Positions 1-9,412 of a stretch of DNA of 35,585 nucleotides are shown one piece after another (position 1 is the first letter of the stretch; each line of letters begins with the position of its first letter). This DNA comes from Clostridia bacterium. GTDB taxonomy: Bacteria > Bacillota > Clostridia > Oscillospirales > CAG-272. The stretch lies in assembly GCA_017451915.1 (NCBI GenBank), contig JAFTNJ010000028.1, positions 1 to 35,585 on the forward strand, read 5' to 3'. The position numbers and the translations under genes were made by a program. The notes under the pieces are model-generated. The model saw only the letters and a program-made list of their open reading frames with translations. It had not been told where the DNA came from and ran no database searches.

Positions 1-26
1 AAATACCTGCGCTTGAATCGCGCCAC

Positions 27-77
27 GCTTTTGCAGTCTCCTCTCGGGGCTCCGCCCCTCCTTCCGACTGCAAAAGC
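27..77. repeat. Nested inverted repeat at window start
   Basis: A 12-bp perfect inverted repeat (GCTTTTGCAGTC at 27-38, GACTGCAAAAGC at 66-77) encloses a smaller GGGGC/GCCCC hairpin at 46-58. It lies upstream of the peptidase promoter and looks like an intergenic palindromic repeat unit or the terminator of a gene outside the window. No clear T-run follows directly. Confidence 0.5.
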
Positions 78-181
78 ATTTAACCGAACTCGTTACTTTT
101 ATTTTTACTTTTTTAGTCTCACATCATTGACAAAACTACATGCGGCAAAGAAAAAAAGAGGTCCTGCGGCACAAAAGAGCC

Positions 182-210
182 TTTACAAATCCCCAAAGCT
201 GTTGTATAAT
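182..210 (+). promoter_or_regulatory. Sigma-A promoter of the M20 peptidase gene
   Basis: TTTACA at 182-187, a 17-bp spacer and TATAAT at 205-210, about 30 bp before the start codon. Confidence 0.75.
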
Positions 211-240
211 AAACGTAGAACCTACAACAAGGAGGATCCC

Positions 241-1389
241 ATGGACTACACCCTTCCCACCCCCGTCCTGCGCTATCTGGAGGAGCAGGAGGAGGCCACC
301 CTGGAGCTGATCGAATCCCTTTGCCGCATTCCCGCCCCCTCGGGACAGGAAGCCACCCGCGCCGCCTTTTGCAAGGAGTGGCTGACCGCCAAGGGCGCCA
401 AAGGCGTTTACGTAGACGACGCTCTGAACACCCTCTACCCCGTGAACTGTGACGGGCGGGACGACATCATCCTCTTTTTGGCCCACACCGATACCGTCTT
501 TCCCGACACCGAGCCCATGCCGGTTCACCGGGACGGCGATTACCTCTATTCCCCCGGTGTGGGGGATGACACCACCTGCCTGGCCCAGCTATTGACGGTG
601 GCGGGCTACGTAGCGCAGGCGAATCTGACCCCCGACTGCGGCATCCTCTTTGCCGCCAACGCGGGCGAGGAGGGGCTGGGCAACCTCAAGGGGATCCGTC
701 AGATCATGAAGGACTACGCCGGCAGGATCCGGGAGGTCTATTCCTTTGACTGGCAATACACCGCCTTTGTGAACAAGTGCGTGGGATCCCACCGCTACGA
801 GATCACCTTTGCCACCGAGGGGGGACACTCCTTTGGAGCCTTTGGCAACCGCAACGCCATTCGCGCCGCGGCGGATCTGGTGTGCGATCTGTACAGCTGT
901 CTCGTCCCCATGTACGGAAACAGCCGAACCACCTACAACGTGGGCACCATTGAGGGCGGAACCTCGGTGAATACCATTGCTCAAAATGCCAAGCTGCTTT
1001 ACGAATACCGCTCCGATAATGCCAAGTGCTTGGAGGAAATGCGCCGATTCTTTGAATCCAAGATCGCCGCGGCGCGAAAAAAGAATACCGCCGAGATCAC
1101 CGTAACCCCCGTAGGAGAACGCCCCTGCGGCGGCGGGGTGGATGCGGCGCACCTGGCTCGCATGAGCGAGACCGTTGCCCGCGTCTCCCAAAAGTATTCG
1201 GGGCTTCCCTGCGTAGCCCAATCGGGCTCCACCGATTGCAACATTCCCATGTCCCTGGGAGTTCCCGCCGTATGCGTGGGCACCTATCTGGGGAGCGGTC
1301 AGCACACCCGAGAGGAACGCGTTCTTCTTTCCAGCATCCCCGTGGGTCTGAAGATCGTTGCCGAGCTCATCCTCTCCCATTTTGCATAA
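241..1389 (+). CDS. M20 family metallopeptidase
   Basis: A 382-residue cytoplasmic zinc peptidase of the M20 family (di/tripeptidase or amidohydrolase-like). Metal-binding motifs are in the right order: HTDTV with His82 and Asp84, GVGDD with Asp109, and AGEEG with Glu143/Glu144 as general base and ligand. A GGHSFG stretch marks the lid/dimerisation domain. There is no signal peptide. The ATG at 241 is chosen because AAGGAGG lies at 229-235; the frame stays open further upstream, but that part runs through the promoter. The substrate cannot be read from sequence; peptidase T-like or aminoacylase activity are both possible. The gene is monocistronic, between its own promoter and a bidirectional terminator. 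Confidence 0.88.
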   Translation: MDYTLPTPVLRYLEEQEEATLELIESLCRIPAPSGQEATRAAFCKEWLTAKGAKGVYVDDALNTLYPVNCDGRDDIILFLAHTDTVFPDTEPMPVHRDGDYLYSPGVGDDTTCLAQLLTVAGYVAQANLTPDCGILFAANAGEEGLGNLKGIRQIMKDYAGRIREVYSFDWQYTAFVNKCVGSHRYEITFATEGGHSFGAFGNRNAIRAAADLVCDLYSCLVPMYGNSRTTYNVGTIEGGTSVNTIAQNAKLLYEYRSDNAKCLEEMRRFFESKIAAARKKNTAEITVTPVGERPCGGGVDAAHLARMSETVARVSQKYSGLPCVAQSGSTDCNIPMSLGVPAVCVGTYLGSGQHTREERVLLSSIPVGLKIVAELILSHFA

Positions 1390-1390
1390 A

Positions 1391-1434
1391 AAGAACCCTG
1401 CCGCGCCAATGTAAGCGCGGCAGGGTTCTTTCTT
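1391..1434. terminator. Bidirectional terminator
   Basis: A 16-bp perfect stem (1391-1406 with 1415-1430) with an 8-nt loop. It serves the peptidase gene from the left and the convergent ABC transporter operon from the right; the ATPase stop codon sits at its edge. Confidence 0.85.
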
Positions 1435-2233
1435 AAATATCCGTATGCTTCAAAAATGCGGCGGTCTTGGGGGACTTGGGATTGGTAAAGAGCTCGGCGG
1501 GGGTCCCCTCCTCCTCGATCACGCCGTCGGCGAAAAAGAGGACGCGGTCGGCCACGTTGCGGGCAAACTCCATCTCGTGGGTCACCACCAGCATGGTCCT
1601 TCCCTGCTCCTTGAGTCCCTTGATGACCCGCAGAACCTCGCCCGTCAGCTCGGGATCCAGAGCACTGGTGGGCTCGTCAAAGCAAAGAATGGCGGGCTCC
1701 TGCGCCAAGGCACGGGCAATGGCCACGCGCTGCTGCTGGCCACCGGAGAGCTGCCAGGGATAGTTCTCCATCTTGTCGGCAAGTCCAACGCCGGTCAAAA
1801 GCTGCTTTGCCCGAGTGCGGTTCTCCTCCAGCGCCGCGGCAATGGCCGCGCGACGCGCCCGCCCAAAGGGGTACTCGCCGCGGATCCTTTCCTTGGTCCG
1901 CAGCTGCAAGGGGAGATAAACGTTTTCCAGCGCCGTATATTGAGGAAACAGATTGAAGGACTGGAACACCAGCCCCAGCTGCAGGCGCATCTCGCGGATC
2001 TGCTTGGGGGTATAGCTTTCCTTGGCGTCAAAGTGGAACCCGCCAACAATATCAATGGTTCCCTCGTTTGCCATCTCCAAAAAGTTCAGACACCGCAAAA
2101 AGGTGGTCTTTCCTCCGCCGGAGGCACCGATCACGGCAACCACCTCACCCTGCTCCATGGAAAAATCAATGCCATGAAGCACGCGGGTGTTGCCAAACTG
2201 TTTTTTTAATTGCTTTACTTCTAAAAACGCCAT
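1433..2233 (-). CDS. Polar amino acid ABC transporter ATP-binding protein
   Basis: A 266-residue ATPase of the polar amino acid (GlnQ/HisP-type) transporter family. It powers uptake through the permease encoded just upstream. Walker A is GASGGGKT near residue 36, the ABC signature is LSGGQQQR, and Walker B is [12 protein letters not shown], followed by the H-loop VTHEM. GAGGTG precedes the ATG by 5 nt. About 20 residues between the Q-loop and the signature (near '[18 protein letters not shown]') look longer than in typical family members. It is the last gene of a three-gene operon. Confidence 0.93.
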   Translation of the reverse strand: MAFLEVKQLKKQFGNTRVLHGIDFSMEQGEVVAVIGASGGGKTTFLRCLNFLEMANEGTIDIVGGFHFDAKESYTPKQIREMRLQLGLVFQSFNLFPQYTALENVYLPLQLRTKERIRGEYPFGRARRAAIAAALEENRTRAKQLLTGVGLADKMENYPWQLSGGQQQRVAIARALAQEPAILCFDEPTSALDPELTGEVLRVIKGLKEQGRTMLVVTHEMEFARNVADRVLFFADGVIEEEGTPAELFTNPKSPKTAAFLKHTDI

Positions 2234-2242
2234 GCCGTCACC

Positions 2243-2902
2243 TCACACCTTGTAATAGGACAGCTTCTTCTCGCAGTAGCGGAACAACAGGGTCAATCCG
2301 CCCACAAAGATCAAGAAGAACACGGCGATATAGAACAGCGGCCATACCAGGCCCTTGGACAAAAAATCCATCTCATTGATAAAGAAGATCTCGGCCACCG
2401 CGATCACGCGCGCCAGGGAGGTGTCCTTTACCAGAGTGATCACCTCGTTGCTCATGGGGGCCAGAATGCGCTTGACCACCTGCATCAGAATCACGGTGAA
2501 GAAGGTTTCCCGTGCCGTCATCCCCAGCACCTGCGCCGCCTCGTACTGGCCGCGGGGAGTGCCTTCGATGCCGCCTCGGTAGATCTCGGAGAAATAGCAG
2601 GCGTAATTGATGACAAAGGCCACCAACGCCGCAATAAAGCGTCCGTTCTCGCCGCCAAAGGGCTGCAAACCAAAGAGCATTCCGGGCACGTAGAATACCA
2701 CGAACAGCTGAAGCATCAGGGGCGTTCCGCGAATGATCCAAACCACCGTGCGGCAGAGCCAGGACAGGGGCTTGAACTTGGACATGGAGCCAAAGGAAAT
2801 GATCAGTCCCAGAGGGAGCGAAAAGACCAGGGTGAGCAAAAAGAGGAGACAGGTAACACCAAAGCCCTCAAAGAGCTTGGCGGTGATTTGCCAAAAATCC
2901 AT
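2243..2902 (-). CDS. Polar amino acid ABC transporter permease
   Basis: A 219-residue inner-membrane permease of the HisM/GlnP type with about five hydrophobic segments. The EAA loop that docks on the ATPase is visible (EIYRGGIEGTPRGQYEAAQ, about residues 104-122), followed by LGM. Its start lies 2 nt after the binding-protein stop. Only a weak GGTAAG precedes the ATG, so translation is probably coupled to the gene before it. Confidence 0.92.
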   Translation of the reverse strand: MDFWQITAKLFEGFGVTCLLFLLTLVFSLPLGLIISFGSMSKFKPLSWLCRTVVWIIRGTPLMLQLFVVFYVPGMLFGLQPFGGENGRFIAALVAFVINYACYFSEIYRGGIEGTPRGQYEAAQVLGMTARETFFTVILMQVVKRILAPMSNEVITLVKDTSLARVIAVAEIFFINEMDFLSKGLVWPLFYIAVFFLIFVGGLTLLFRYCEKKLSYYKV

Positions 2903-2904
2903 GC

Positions 2905-3729
2905 TTAGTTCTTACCGATATTGGCGATCAGATCGTTGGTCAGGCCATACTTCTCGGCCAGCGCGGCCAGCGTGCCGTCCTGAGAAAGCTTCTCAATGGC
3001 CTCGTTGATCTTTGCGGTCAGGTCACTGCCCTTGCGGCAACCAATGGCGTAAACCTCGGATTCGGGCTTCACGGCCTCGTTGATGGCCAGGGACGCATAG
3101 TCGCCCACGCCTACCATGGCCTTTGCCATCTGGTAGTCGATCACGGCAAAATCGGCGGTTCCGGCAACCAGCTCCATCAGAGCGGCGGCCTGGGAGGTAA
3201 AGGTAGTGATCTTCTTTGCGTCACCTGCCAACTCCTCGGCAACACCCTGACCCGAGGATCCACCCTCGGCAACGCCCTTCAGACCCTTGAAGGCCTCGGC
3301 AGTATTCAGCTCGGCAACACGGTCCGCCTTGGTGATCAGGCACTGACGGTTCTCCAGATATGCGTGGGTGAAATCTACGTACTCGGTACGGGAAACACCG
3401 TCGCTCTCCAGACCGTAGGTAAAGCCGTTCCAGATCAGGTCGATGGCACCGCCGTTGAGCTCAATGTACTTATTGGGCCAGCTGATGACCTGGAATTTTG
3501 CCTCCAGACCCAGCTCCTTGGCAACGGCCTGAGCGAACTCGGTATCAAAGCCGACCAGATTGCCGTCTTCATCGAAATAGTTCATGGGCTCGTACACGGT
3601 GATGCCGCATACGAAGTAGCCCTTTTCCTTGACGGCTTCCCAATCGCTCTTTTTTCCGCAAGAGGAAAATCCGAGGGTCATGGAGGCAAGAAGAAGGACT
3701 GCCAGTACAAGTGTTAAAATGCGTTTCAT
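2905..3729 (-). CDS. Amino acid ABC transporter substrate-binding lipoprotein
   Basis: A 274-residue extracellular solute-binding protein of family 3 (SBP_bac_3). It starts with a lipoprotein signal: MKRIL, a hydrophobic stretch and a lipobox ending in SSC, so Lgt (encoded in this window) would lipidate it. The ligand-domain pattern GYFVCGITVYEPMNY...GFDTEFAQAVAKELG is typical. The ATG at 3729 is chosen because GAAAGGA lies 9 nt upstream; a longer in-frame start exists at 3750 but would put extra polar residues before the signal peptide. The exact ligand (Gln, Arg, His or Cys) cannot be told. First gene of the operon. Confidence 0.92.
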   Translation of the reverse strand: MKRILTLVLAVLLLASMTLGFSSCGKKSDWEAVKEKGYFVCGITVYEPMNYFDEDGNLVGFDTEFAQAVAKELGLEAKFQVISWPNKYIELNGGAIDLIWNGFTYGLESDGVSRTEYVDFTHAYLENRQCLITKADRVAELNTAEAFKGLKGVAEGGSSGQGVAEELAGDAKKITTFTSQAAALMELVAGTADFAVIDYQMAKAMVGVGDYASLAINEAVKPESEVYAIGCRKGSDLTAKINEAIEKLSQDGTLAALAEKYGLTNDLIANIGKN

Positions 3730-3778
3730 AATGTTTTTCCTTTCTATCACTTTAGTTTGCTAAAGCGTTGATGCTGCT

Positions 3779-3807
3779 ATTATACTACACTTTCCCCGGT
3801 TTGTAAA
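3779..3807 (-). promoter_or_regulatory. Sigma-A promoter of the amino acid transporter operon
   Basis: On the minus strand: TTTACA (3802-3807), a 17-bp spacer and TATAAT (3779-3784), about 50 bp before the ATG at 3729. Confidence 0.75.
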
Positions 3808-3869
3808 GGGGGTTTTGGAAAAAAGATCGGCAAAATGCGGGAAACAGAGAAAGAAGCTTCCTAAATTTA

Positions 3870-3902
3870 CAAAAAATCCGCCGAGCACACGGCTCGGCGG
3901 AT
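3870..3902 (-). terminator. Terminator of the ymfF-ymfH-lgt-folD operon
   Basis: An 11-bp stem (3876-3886 with 3892-3902) followed on the minus strand by a T-run. It lies about 50 nt after the folD stop codon. Confidence 0.85.
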
Positions 3903-3950
3903 GGAGGGAGGCAAAAAGCACTCCGGATTCGGATTCCTGCAACAGGGGCG

Positions 3951-4793
3951 TTACTTCTTTGCCGCCGTCAGGGTATTCTGCAGCAGCATGGTAATCGTCA
4001 TGGGGCCAACGCCGCCCGGCACCGGGGTGATGGCCGACGCGATGGGCTCGACCTCGGCAAAATTGACGTCTCCCGTCAGCTTGCCGTCGGCGCGGCGGTT
4101 CATTCCCACGTCAATGACCACGGCACCCGGCTTGACCATATCGGCGCCTACGAAATCGGCGCGACCGATGGCCACCACCAGAATGTCGGCCTCACGGGTC
4201 ACCTCGGCCAGGTTTTTGGTGCGGCTGTGGCAGACCGTAACCGTGCCGTTGGCGTGGAGCAAAAGCATGGCCATGGGCTTGCCAACGATGTTGGAGCGTC
4301 CGATCACCACGCAATTCTTGCCCGCGGGATCAATGCCGCTCCGCTCCAGGAGTGCCATAACGCCCGCAGGGGTGCAAGGAAGAAAATCATAGTCTCCAAT
4401 CATGATCTTACCCACGTTATAAGGGTGGAACGCGTCCACGTCCTTTTTGGGATCGATGCGAAGAAGCACCTCGGTCTCGTCCAGGTGCTTGGGAAGGGGC
4501 AGCTGCACCAGGATGCCGTGGATCTGTTGGTTGGCGTTGAGCTCGTCCACCAGAGCGTTCAGCTCGGCCTGGGTGGTTTCGGCAGGCAGGCGGTGCACCT
4601 GGGAATAAAAGCCCACCTGCTCGCAGGCCAGTGCCTTGTTGCGCACGTAGACCTGGGACGCGGGATCCTCTCCCACGATCACCACTGCCAAGCCGGGAGT
4701 ATATCCCCGTTCCGCCACAAAGGCAGCGGTCTGTTCCTTAATTTCCTCTCGGATCTGCGCCGAGATCGCTTTGCCGTCAATTCGAATTGCCAT
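3951..4793 (-). CDS. folD: Bifunctional methylenetetrahydrofolate dehydrogenase / cyclohydrolase
   Basis: FolD interconverts 5,10-methylene-THF, methenyl-THF and 10-formyl-THF in the cytoplasm, supplying one-carbon units for purine synthesis. The 280-residue length is standard. Visible motifs are [10 protein letters not shown] with the catalytic lysine, QLPLPKHLD, the nucleotide-binding [10 protein letters not shown] and the C-terminal PGGVGPMTI. The ATG at 4793 is used: GGAGGA lies about 14 nt upstream and the protein begins MAIRIDG as in other FolDs; the longer open frame upstream is antisense-like lgt sequence. It overlaps the end of lgt by 17 nt, so translation is likely coupled. Confidence 0.96.
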   Translation of the reverse strand: MAIRIDGKAISAQIREEIKEQTAAFVAERGYTPGLAVVIVGEDPASQVYVRNKALACEQVGFYSQVHRLPAETTQAELNALVDELNANQQIHGILVQLPLPKHLDETEVLLRIDPKKDVDAFHPYNVGKIMIGDYDFLPCTPAGVMALLERSGIDPAGKNCVVIGRSNIVGKPMAMLLLHANGTVTVCHSRTKNLAEVTREADILVVAIGRADFVGADMVKPGAVVIDVGMNRRADGKLTGDVNFAEVEPIASAITPVPGGVGPMTITMLLQNTLTAAKK

Positions 4794-5811
4794 GGTCTTC
4801 GAGTTCCTCCGTGTCGGGTTGATTGGTTTCTTCCGCAGATTCCTCCTCGGGAGCCACGGGCTCCCGGGCGGGTACGCCCTCTGCGGCGAGGGCGAGCTTT
4901 CTTTCCCGGGTGCGCTCACGAAGCAGGAAGTACACCAACAGGCCGATGCCTGCCAGGAAGCAGACCAGGCCAATGCACTGAGATATCCGCAGGGTGGTTC
5001 CGGGAATATAGAGGCTATCGGTGCGAAGCCCCTCGATAAACATACGGCCAAAGCCGTACCAAGCAAAATAGATCAGAGCGATCTGTCCGTCAAATTTCTT
5101 TCTCTTGTAGAGGAGATTCAACAGAATAAAGCCCATCACGTTCCAAACGCTTTCATAAAGGAAGGTGGGGTGGTAATAGTCCCGGTAGCTGGCCCAGGAA
5201 TGCCCGTGCAGTCCCATACGCAAAACGTGGAACAGGGTCCCCTCTCCCGAATTCAGAATGTATTCCTTATTGAAGAAATAGAAGCGGGTGGTTTCTCCAA
5301 TGGCATAGCCGTAGGCCTCGCCGTTGAAGAAGTTGCCCCAGCGTCCCAGAGCCTGGGCGATCACCACACCGGGGGCGATCATGTCAAAGAGCTTGCGCCA
5401 CTTCATCTTTTTGATCTTGCAGGCCAGAAGAATACCAAGACAGCCGCCGATGATGCCGCCGTAGATGGCCAGGCCGCCCTCCCAAATGGCGATCACGTCG
5501 TAAAGGGAATCGTAGGCGTATACGTCCAGGGTGGTGAGCACATAGTAAAGACGGGCACCCAGCACACCGCCAAATACGGTAAACAGTCCCACGTCAATCA
5601 CGTCGTCGGGAATAATGCCCTCGTTGCGCTTTCCCCGCCACATGGCGTACAAAAAGGCGAAAAAGATACCGCAGGTAATGATGATGCCGTACCAGCGCAC
5701 CTCGAGCTTGCCAAACAGGGTAAACGCTACCTTGTTTACGTCAAACCAGTCAATTCCCAATCCCGGGAACGACAAGCTCGTAACGTCATAATTCAATGTA
5801 ACCTCACGCAT
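4777..5811 (-). CDS. lgt: Prolipoprotein diacylglyceryl transferase
   Basis: Lgt moves diacylglycerol from phosphatidylglycerol to the lipobox cysteine of prolipoproteins in the cytoplasmic membrane. The 344-residue protein has about seven membrane segments and the family signature [13 protein letters not shown], plus HPTFLYES and EGLRTDSL. The C-terminus carries about 45 extra charged, Glu-rich residues not needed for the family fold. GGAGG lies 9 nt before the ATG; the start overlaps the end of ymfH by 8 nt. Candidate substrates in the window are the amino acid binding protein, the caspase-like lipoprotein and the LRR protein. Confidence 0.96.
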   Translation of the reverse strand: MREVTLNYDVTSLSFPGLGIDWFDVNKVAFTLFGKLEVRWYGIIITCGIFFAFLYAMWRGKRNEGIIPDDVIDVGLFTVFGGVLGARLYYVLTTLDVYAYDSLYDVIAIWEGGLAIYGGIIGGCLGILLACKIKKMKWRKLFDMIAPGVVIAQALGRWGNFFNGEAYGYAIGETTRFYFFNKEYILNSGEGTLFHVLRMGLHGHSWASYRDYYHPTFLYESVWNVMGFILLNLLYKRKKFDGQIALIYFAWYGFGRMFIEGLRTDSLYIPGTTLRISQCIGLVCFLAGIGLLVYFLLRERTRERKLALAAEGVPAREPVAPEEESAEETNQPDTEELEDHGNSN

Positions 5812-7114
5812 TGGTCATAACCTCCTCATTCTTTTGTTCCAGAGGATATACGGCGGAAAGAGATACGTACTCCTCACGGAAGACGGTACGCAGATACTCC
5901 TCCAGCTCCTCCTTGGTAATGCTTTGCAGCAGCGCGGGATAGGAGAACATCTCGCTGCCGTCCTGCACGAAGGAGATCAAACGGTTGGCGATCTCCTCGG
6001 TGGAATCGTAAGCGCAGATCTCGTCGGCGTACAGGGCACGGCGGCAACGCTCAAAGGTCATGGGATCGATCCCCTCCCTCTGCATCCGCGCCAGATAGCT
6101 CCAAAACCGCTCCAACACCAAATGCGGATCGTCGGCCTCTCCCGAGATGCAATGGTAAGCAAAGCGATCGGTAGAGGAATATCCTCCGTAAAAGGCGGGA
6201 GTAATAAGCCCCTCCTCAAACAGCTCGTTGTAAAAGGGTCCCGAGCGGGAAAAGAGGATCTCATCCAACAGGGTCAGAGCCGCGTCGCGGCGCAACCGCT
6301 CGGCGGGGGTGGCGGGAATCACGGGGTCCTTGACGCCGATGTAAAACAGGGGCTTGGCCACCTGCATAAAGCACCGGATCTCCCGCTTGGCCACCGTGGG
6401 GGGCTCCTGGGGCAGGATGCGCTCCGGGAGCGGCGCCGGCGTGGAGGGAGGCAGAGCCCGCTCCACCACCGCCATCACCTGCTCGGGGGTCACGTCACCG
6501 CACACCACCAGGGTCAGGTTGGAGGGATGATAAAAGACCTCGTGACAGCGATACAACAGCTCCGGGGTGATCCTTTGGATCGACGCGTAGCTACCGCAGA
6601 TATTCTTTCGCACCGGATTGGCGTGGTACATGGCGCAAAGCAGATTGCGCTGGGCCCGATCCCAGGGATGATCCTCGTACATACGGATCTCCTCGGCAAT
6701 GATCCCCTGCTCCTTTTTGACCGACGCCTCGGTGAAATAGGGATGGGTAACGAAGGTGATCAGCTCCTCCAGCGCCGCCTCAAAATTCCCCGTACAGCTG
6801 AACAGATAGGCCGTGCGCTGATAGGAGGTGTAGGCGTTGGCGTCGGCGCCCAGGGCCGAAAACCGACCGAAGGAATCGCTTCCGTCCTCGTTCTCAAAGA
6901 GCTTGTGCTCCAAAAAATGGGCAATGCCGTCGGGCACCTCCACGTGCTCTCCGTGGATGCAAAAGGCGTTGTCGATGGAGCCGTAGGCAGTAGACAGGAG
7001 CGCGTAGGTGCCGCTCATTTTTTTGGGGAATACGTAGACCGAAAGGCCGCCGGGATGATCGATCCGAAGATACCGTTCCCGCAAAAGCTCCGATTTAAAC
7101 TCCGTCGTCTTCAT
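5804..7114 (-). CDS. ymfH: M16 family metallopeptidase, YmfH-type (active)
   Basis: A 436-residue pitrilysin-family protein. The inverted zinc motif HxxEH is intact (HFLEH, His66, Glu69, His70), with the distal glutamate in EQGIIAEEI. It pairs with the adjacent ymfF product, as in Bacillus subtilis, where the ymfFHI genes are linked to the 5-aminopentanol modification of elongation factor P and to motility. The pairing of one active and one inactive M16 subunit is typical. GGAGG precedes the ATG. The start overlaps ymfF by 20 nt. Confidence 0.88.
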   Translation of the reverse strand: MKTTEFKSELLRERYLRIDHPGGLSVYVFPKKMSGTYALLSTAYGSIDNAFCIHGEHVEVPDGIAHFLEHKLFENEDGSDSFGRFSALGADANAYTSYQRTAYLFSCTGNFEAALEELITFVTHPYFTEASVKKEQGIIAEEIRMYEDHPWDRAQRNLLCAMYHANPVRKNICGSYASIQRITPELLYRCHEVFYHPSNLTLVVCGDVTPEQVMAVVERALPPSTPAPLPERILPQEPPTVAKREIRCFMQVAKPLFYIGVKDPVIPATPAERLRRDAALTLLDEILFSRSGPFYNELFEEGLITPAFYGGYSSTDRFAYHCISGEADDPHLVLERFWSYLARMQREGIDPMTFERCRRALYADEICAYDSTEEIANRLISFVQDGSEMFSYPALLQSITKEELEEYLRTVFREEYVSLSAVYPLEQKNEEVMTNA

Positions 7115-8414
7115 CCTCGTCGCCTCCTTCCTCCAGGGTTCCCTTCAAGAAATAGACCGTATCGGCGCGCAGGCCGCAAGCCGCGGCAATCACGTCCTCG
7201 CGCGTGACCTTGGCAAAATCCGCGCGGGTGGAATCAATGGTAGCCGTTGAGCCCAACAGCGCCCGTCCGTAATAAAAGCTCTCCATAGCGCCGGGACTGT
7301 CGGTCAGCTGACGGTAGGAGTTCTCCAGGGAGCTCTTGGCCGCCGCCAGTTCCTCCGCGGTAAAGTCCCCCCGTTGCAGAGCGGCCAGCTGGGAAAGGAT
7401 CTCGGCCTCGGCACGGTCGCGGTTGACGGGATCCAGGCCGCAATGAATCAGGACGGTTCCCTTGTAAAAGTTATAGCTGGAGCCGCAGGAATAGCAAAGA
7501 CTCAGCTTTTCCCGCACGTTGACGAAAAGCTTGGAGATGGGCGAGACGCCCAGCAGCTCGTTCATGACCACGCAGGCCGAAAAGCCGGGATCGGTAAGGG
7601 TAGCGTTGGTACGAAAGCCCATCATCAGATGTCCCTGGGACACGGGAAGCTCCTCTTCTGCCCGCAGGGGCGTTTCCTTGGGACTTGCCAAGGCACGGCA
7701 AAGCGGTCCCCGGGGTTGGCGCGCATCTCCAAAGGTCTCCCGTCCCAACGTGTCTTGCAGAGCGCGGGTCAGCTCGGCGGGCTCCTGATTGCCCACGTAG
7801 AAGCAATCCAGAGAAAGGCCCTGTAAAAGTGCCTGCCAATGTTGGGTCAGCTCGGCGGGGGTGACCGCCATGACCTCCTCCTCCCGTCCGTTGGGAGAAA
7901 GGCCGCAGGGCTCGTCTTGGTAGATCAGCTCACGGCAGCGCGCCGTAGCGTAGGCTCGGGGATTGTTTTTCAGAGCGCGGATGGCGTCGCATTGCAGCTT
8001 CTTTTCGCTCTCCACGTATTTCTCGGTCAGGTTGCCGTTCCCGTCCAACAGGGGATGAAAGAGGATCTGGCAGAGTACCTCCAGCACGTCGCGCAAAAGG
8101 GAGGCTCCTTGGGGAAGGTACTCCGGCCCCAGGAGCTCGGCCGAGAAGCCGACGATCTGGCTATCCCCGCGATAAAAATTATGAATGGCGATCTCGGTAC
8201 CGTAGAGGTAGTCCAGCCGCGCGTTCAGGTCGGCCAGGGTAGGATAGCGGCAGGAGCCCCGCCGCAAAACCGAAAAGAGCAGCGAGGTTTTATAAACGCT
8301 ATCCTTTTGAATGGGAAGCACCGCCGAGACCGACAGCATATTGGATTTGAATTTTTCGGTACGGCAGACGCGAAGGGTCACGCCGTCCATGGGTGAATGA
8401 ACCGTTGGAATCAT
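7095..8414 (-). CDS. ymfF: M16-like protein, YmfF-type (no zinc motif)
   Basis: A 439-residue partner of YmfH. Both M16 halves are recognisable (N-terminal LSVSAVLPIQKDSVYKTS region; C-terminal INFL-like barrel), but no HxxEH motif is present: the equivalent stretch reads LLFSVLRRGSCRYPT. It is therefore probably the structural, non-catalytic subunit of a heterodimer. The C-terminus is acidic (EEGGDEDEDDG). AGGAAGG lies 4 nt before the ATG. First gene of the operon. Confidence 0.85.
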   Translation of the reverse strand: MIPTVHSPMDGVTLRVCRTEKFKSNMLSVSAVLPIQKDSVYKTSLLFSVLRRGSCRYPTLADLNARLDYLYGTEIAIHNFYRGDSQIVGFSAELLGPEYLPQGASLLRDVLEVLCQILFHPLLDGNGNLTEKYVESEKKLQCDAIRALKNNPRAYATARCRELIYQDEPCGLSPNGREEEVMAVTPAELTQHWQALLQGLSLDCFYVGNQEPAELTRALQDTLGRETFGDARQPRGPLCRALASPKETPLRAEEELPVSQGHLMMGFRTNATLTDPGFSACVVMNELLGVSPISKLFVNVREKLSLCYSCGSSYNFYKGTVLIHCGLDPVNRDRAEAEILSQLAALQRGDFTAEELAAAKSSLENSYRQLTDSPGAMESFYYGRALLGSTATIDSTRADFAKVTREDVIAAACGLRADTVYFLKGTLEEGGDEDEDDGV

Positions 8415-8457
8415 AATACCTTCCTATCAAACAAACACTTTCCATTGTACTACCTAT

Positions 8458-8486
8458 ATCATACACCAAAAAGACGTTTTTTGCAA
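8458..8486 (-). promoter_or_regulatory. Promoter of the ymfF-ymfH-lgt-folD operon
   Basis: Minus strand: TTGCAA (8481-8486), a 17-bp spacer and TATGAT (8458-8463), giving a 5' leader of roughly 40 nt. Confidence 0.6.
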
Positions 8487-8573
8487 TGGGTTTGCGAAAA
8501 AAATCAACGAAGGACACCACAAAAGAAAACCTTCCAGCGGCAATCAAAAACGCGACGCCGAAACGGCAGGTTT

Positions 8574-8736
8574 TTATAAGGATGTTTGCCTAACACACGG
8601 TAGGGGTGACCGCCACGCTTGTGTGGTATTTGTTCGCCCGTGGGAGACCGCAGGTCTTCCCTACGGAGAAACAAAAATTTCTTCGCAGAAAACAAATAAT
8701 GACCCCCGACAGATTTTTAGAGTCTGTCGGGGGTTG
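8574..8736 (+). repeat. Dispersed ~150-bp repeat, copy 1
   Basis: This matches 29859-30024 over its whole length with scattered substitutions. It has three parts: a GTAGGGG-containing palindrome (GGTAGGGGTGACC...TTGTTCGCCCG...GGTCTTCCCTACGG), an AAACAAATAATGA spacer, and a 12-bp hairpin of the CCCCCGACAGA type (8702-8736) that may terminate the acetyltransferase gene. It fills most of the gene-free stretch 8415-8757; apart from the operon promoter nothing else is seen there. Confidence 0.8.
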
Positions 8737-8757
8737 GTCGGTTCTACAAATCAAAAG

Positions 8758-9324
8758 TTATTTCTCTCGCCGCTTTTTCCACTCTTCTTTTAGTAAACTA
8801 TACATACAAGCATCCACGATCCCTTTATTGCTATAATCAGCTTGCCTTAAAGTTCCCTCGTACAGCAACCCACACTTTCTCATTACATTTCCGGAATACG
8901 GATTGTTAGGATCGTGTTGAGATTCAATTCTGTTTGCTCCAACTTCATCAAACAAGTAGGGAATGATCGAAGAAAAAGCCTCACTTGTTATACCTTGGTG
9001 CCACCATTTACTACCTATGCAATACCCAATATGCAGAATATTCAAATCATCGTTTTTACCCACGACGCTGATTGTTCCAATAGGTTCATTTAATTCCTTT
9101 AATACGATTGCCCATTGATAAAAATCTGCTTTTTTGCTTTCTTCAACCCAATCACGTATGACTTTTTCTGTTATTGAGATGTCCGAATGCGCAGGCCAAC
9201 GAAGAAACTCCGTGACTCTTTCATCAGAAGTCCAATTTCTATACGCAGCTTCTGTGTCACTTAATTCAAACGCTCTTAAGCGTAGTCGGTTTGTTTCTAT
9301 TGTAATCGTTCCTTTGTGTTGCAT
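8758..9324 (-). CDS. GNAT family N-acetyltransferase (RimJ/RimL-like)
   Basis: A 188-residue acetyl-CoA-dependent acetyltransferase. It opens with ETNRLRLRAFELSDTEA, the typical RimJ/RimL beginning. The acetyl-CoA-binding motif A reads GSKWWHQGITSEA, followed by NPYSGNVMRKCGLLYEG, which corresponds to the N-x-x-S-x-x-V-x-x-K-x-G-F motif B. The substrate is unknown: an N-terminal amine of a protein or a small-molecule amine. GGAG lies 7 nt before the ATG. It is AT-richer than the flanking core genes and lies between repeats, 59 nt downstream of the RAYT gene, so it may have been acquired with it. Confidence 0.88.
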   Translation of the reverse strand: MQHKGTITIETNRLRLRAFELSDTEAAYRNWTSDERVTEFLRWPAHSDISITEKVIRDWVEESKKADFYQWAIVLKELNEPIGTISVVGKNDDLNILHIGYCIGSKWWHQGITSEAFSSIIPYLFDEVGANRIESQHDPNNPYSGNVMRKCGLLYEGTLRQADYSNKGIVDACMYSLLKEEWKKRREK

Positions 9325-9360
9325 AACATCACTCCGTCAAACTCTTATTTATCGTTTCGT

Positions 9361-9412
9361 TTTATCGCCGTTTCGCCTTTGTATTACAAAGGCATAGGGC
9401 TTGGCCCATCCT
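9361..9412. repeat. Left-end repeat of the RAYT element
   Basis: TTTCGCCTTTGTATTACAAAG with the perfect palindrome CTTTGTA-T-TACAAAG, followed by a GGGCT...ATCCT segment. The same sequence in the same orientation occurs at 30384-30432. The RAYT stop codon lies inside it. Confidence 0.75.
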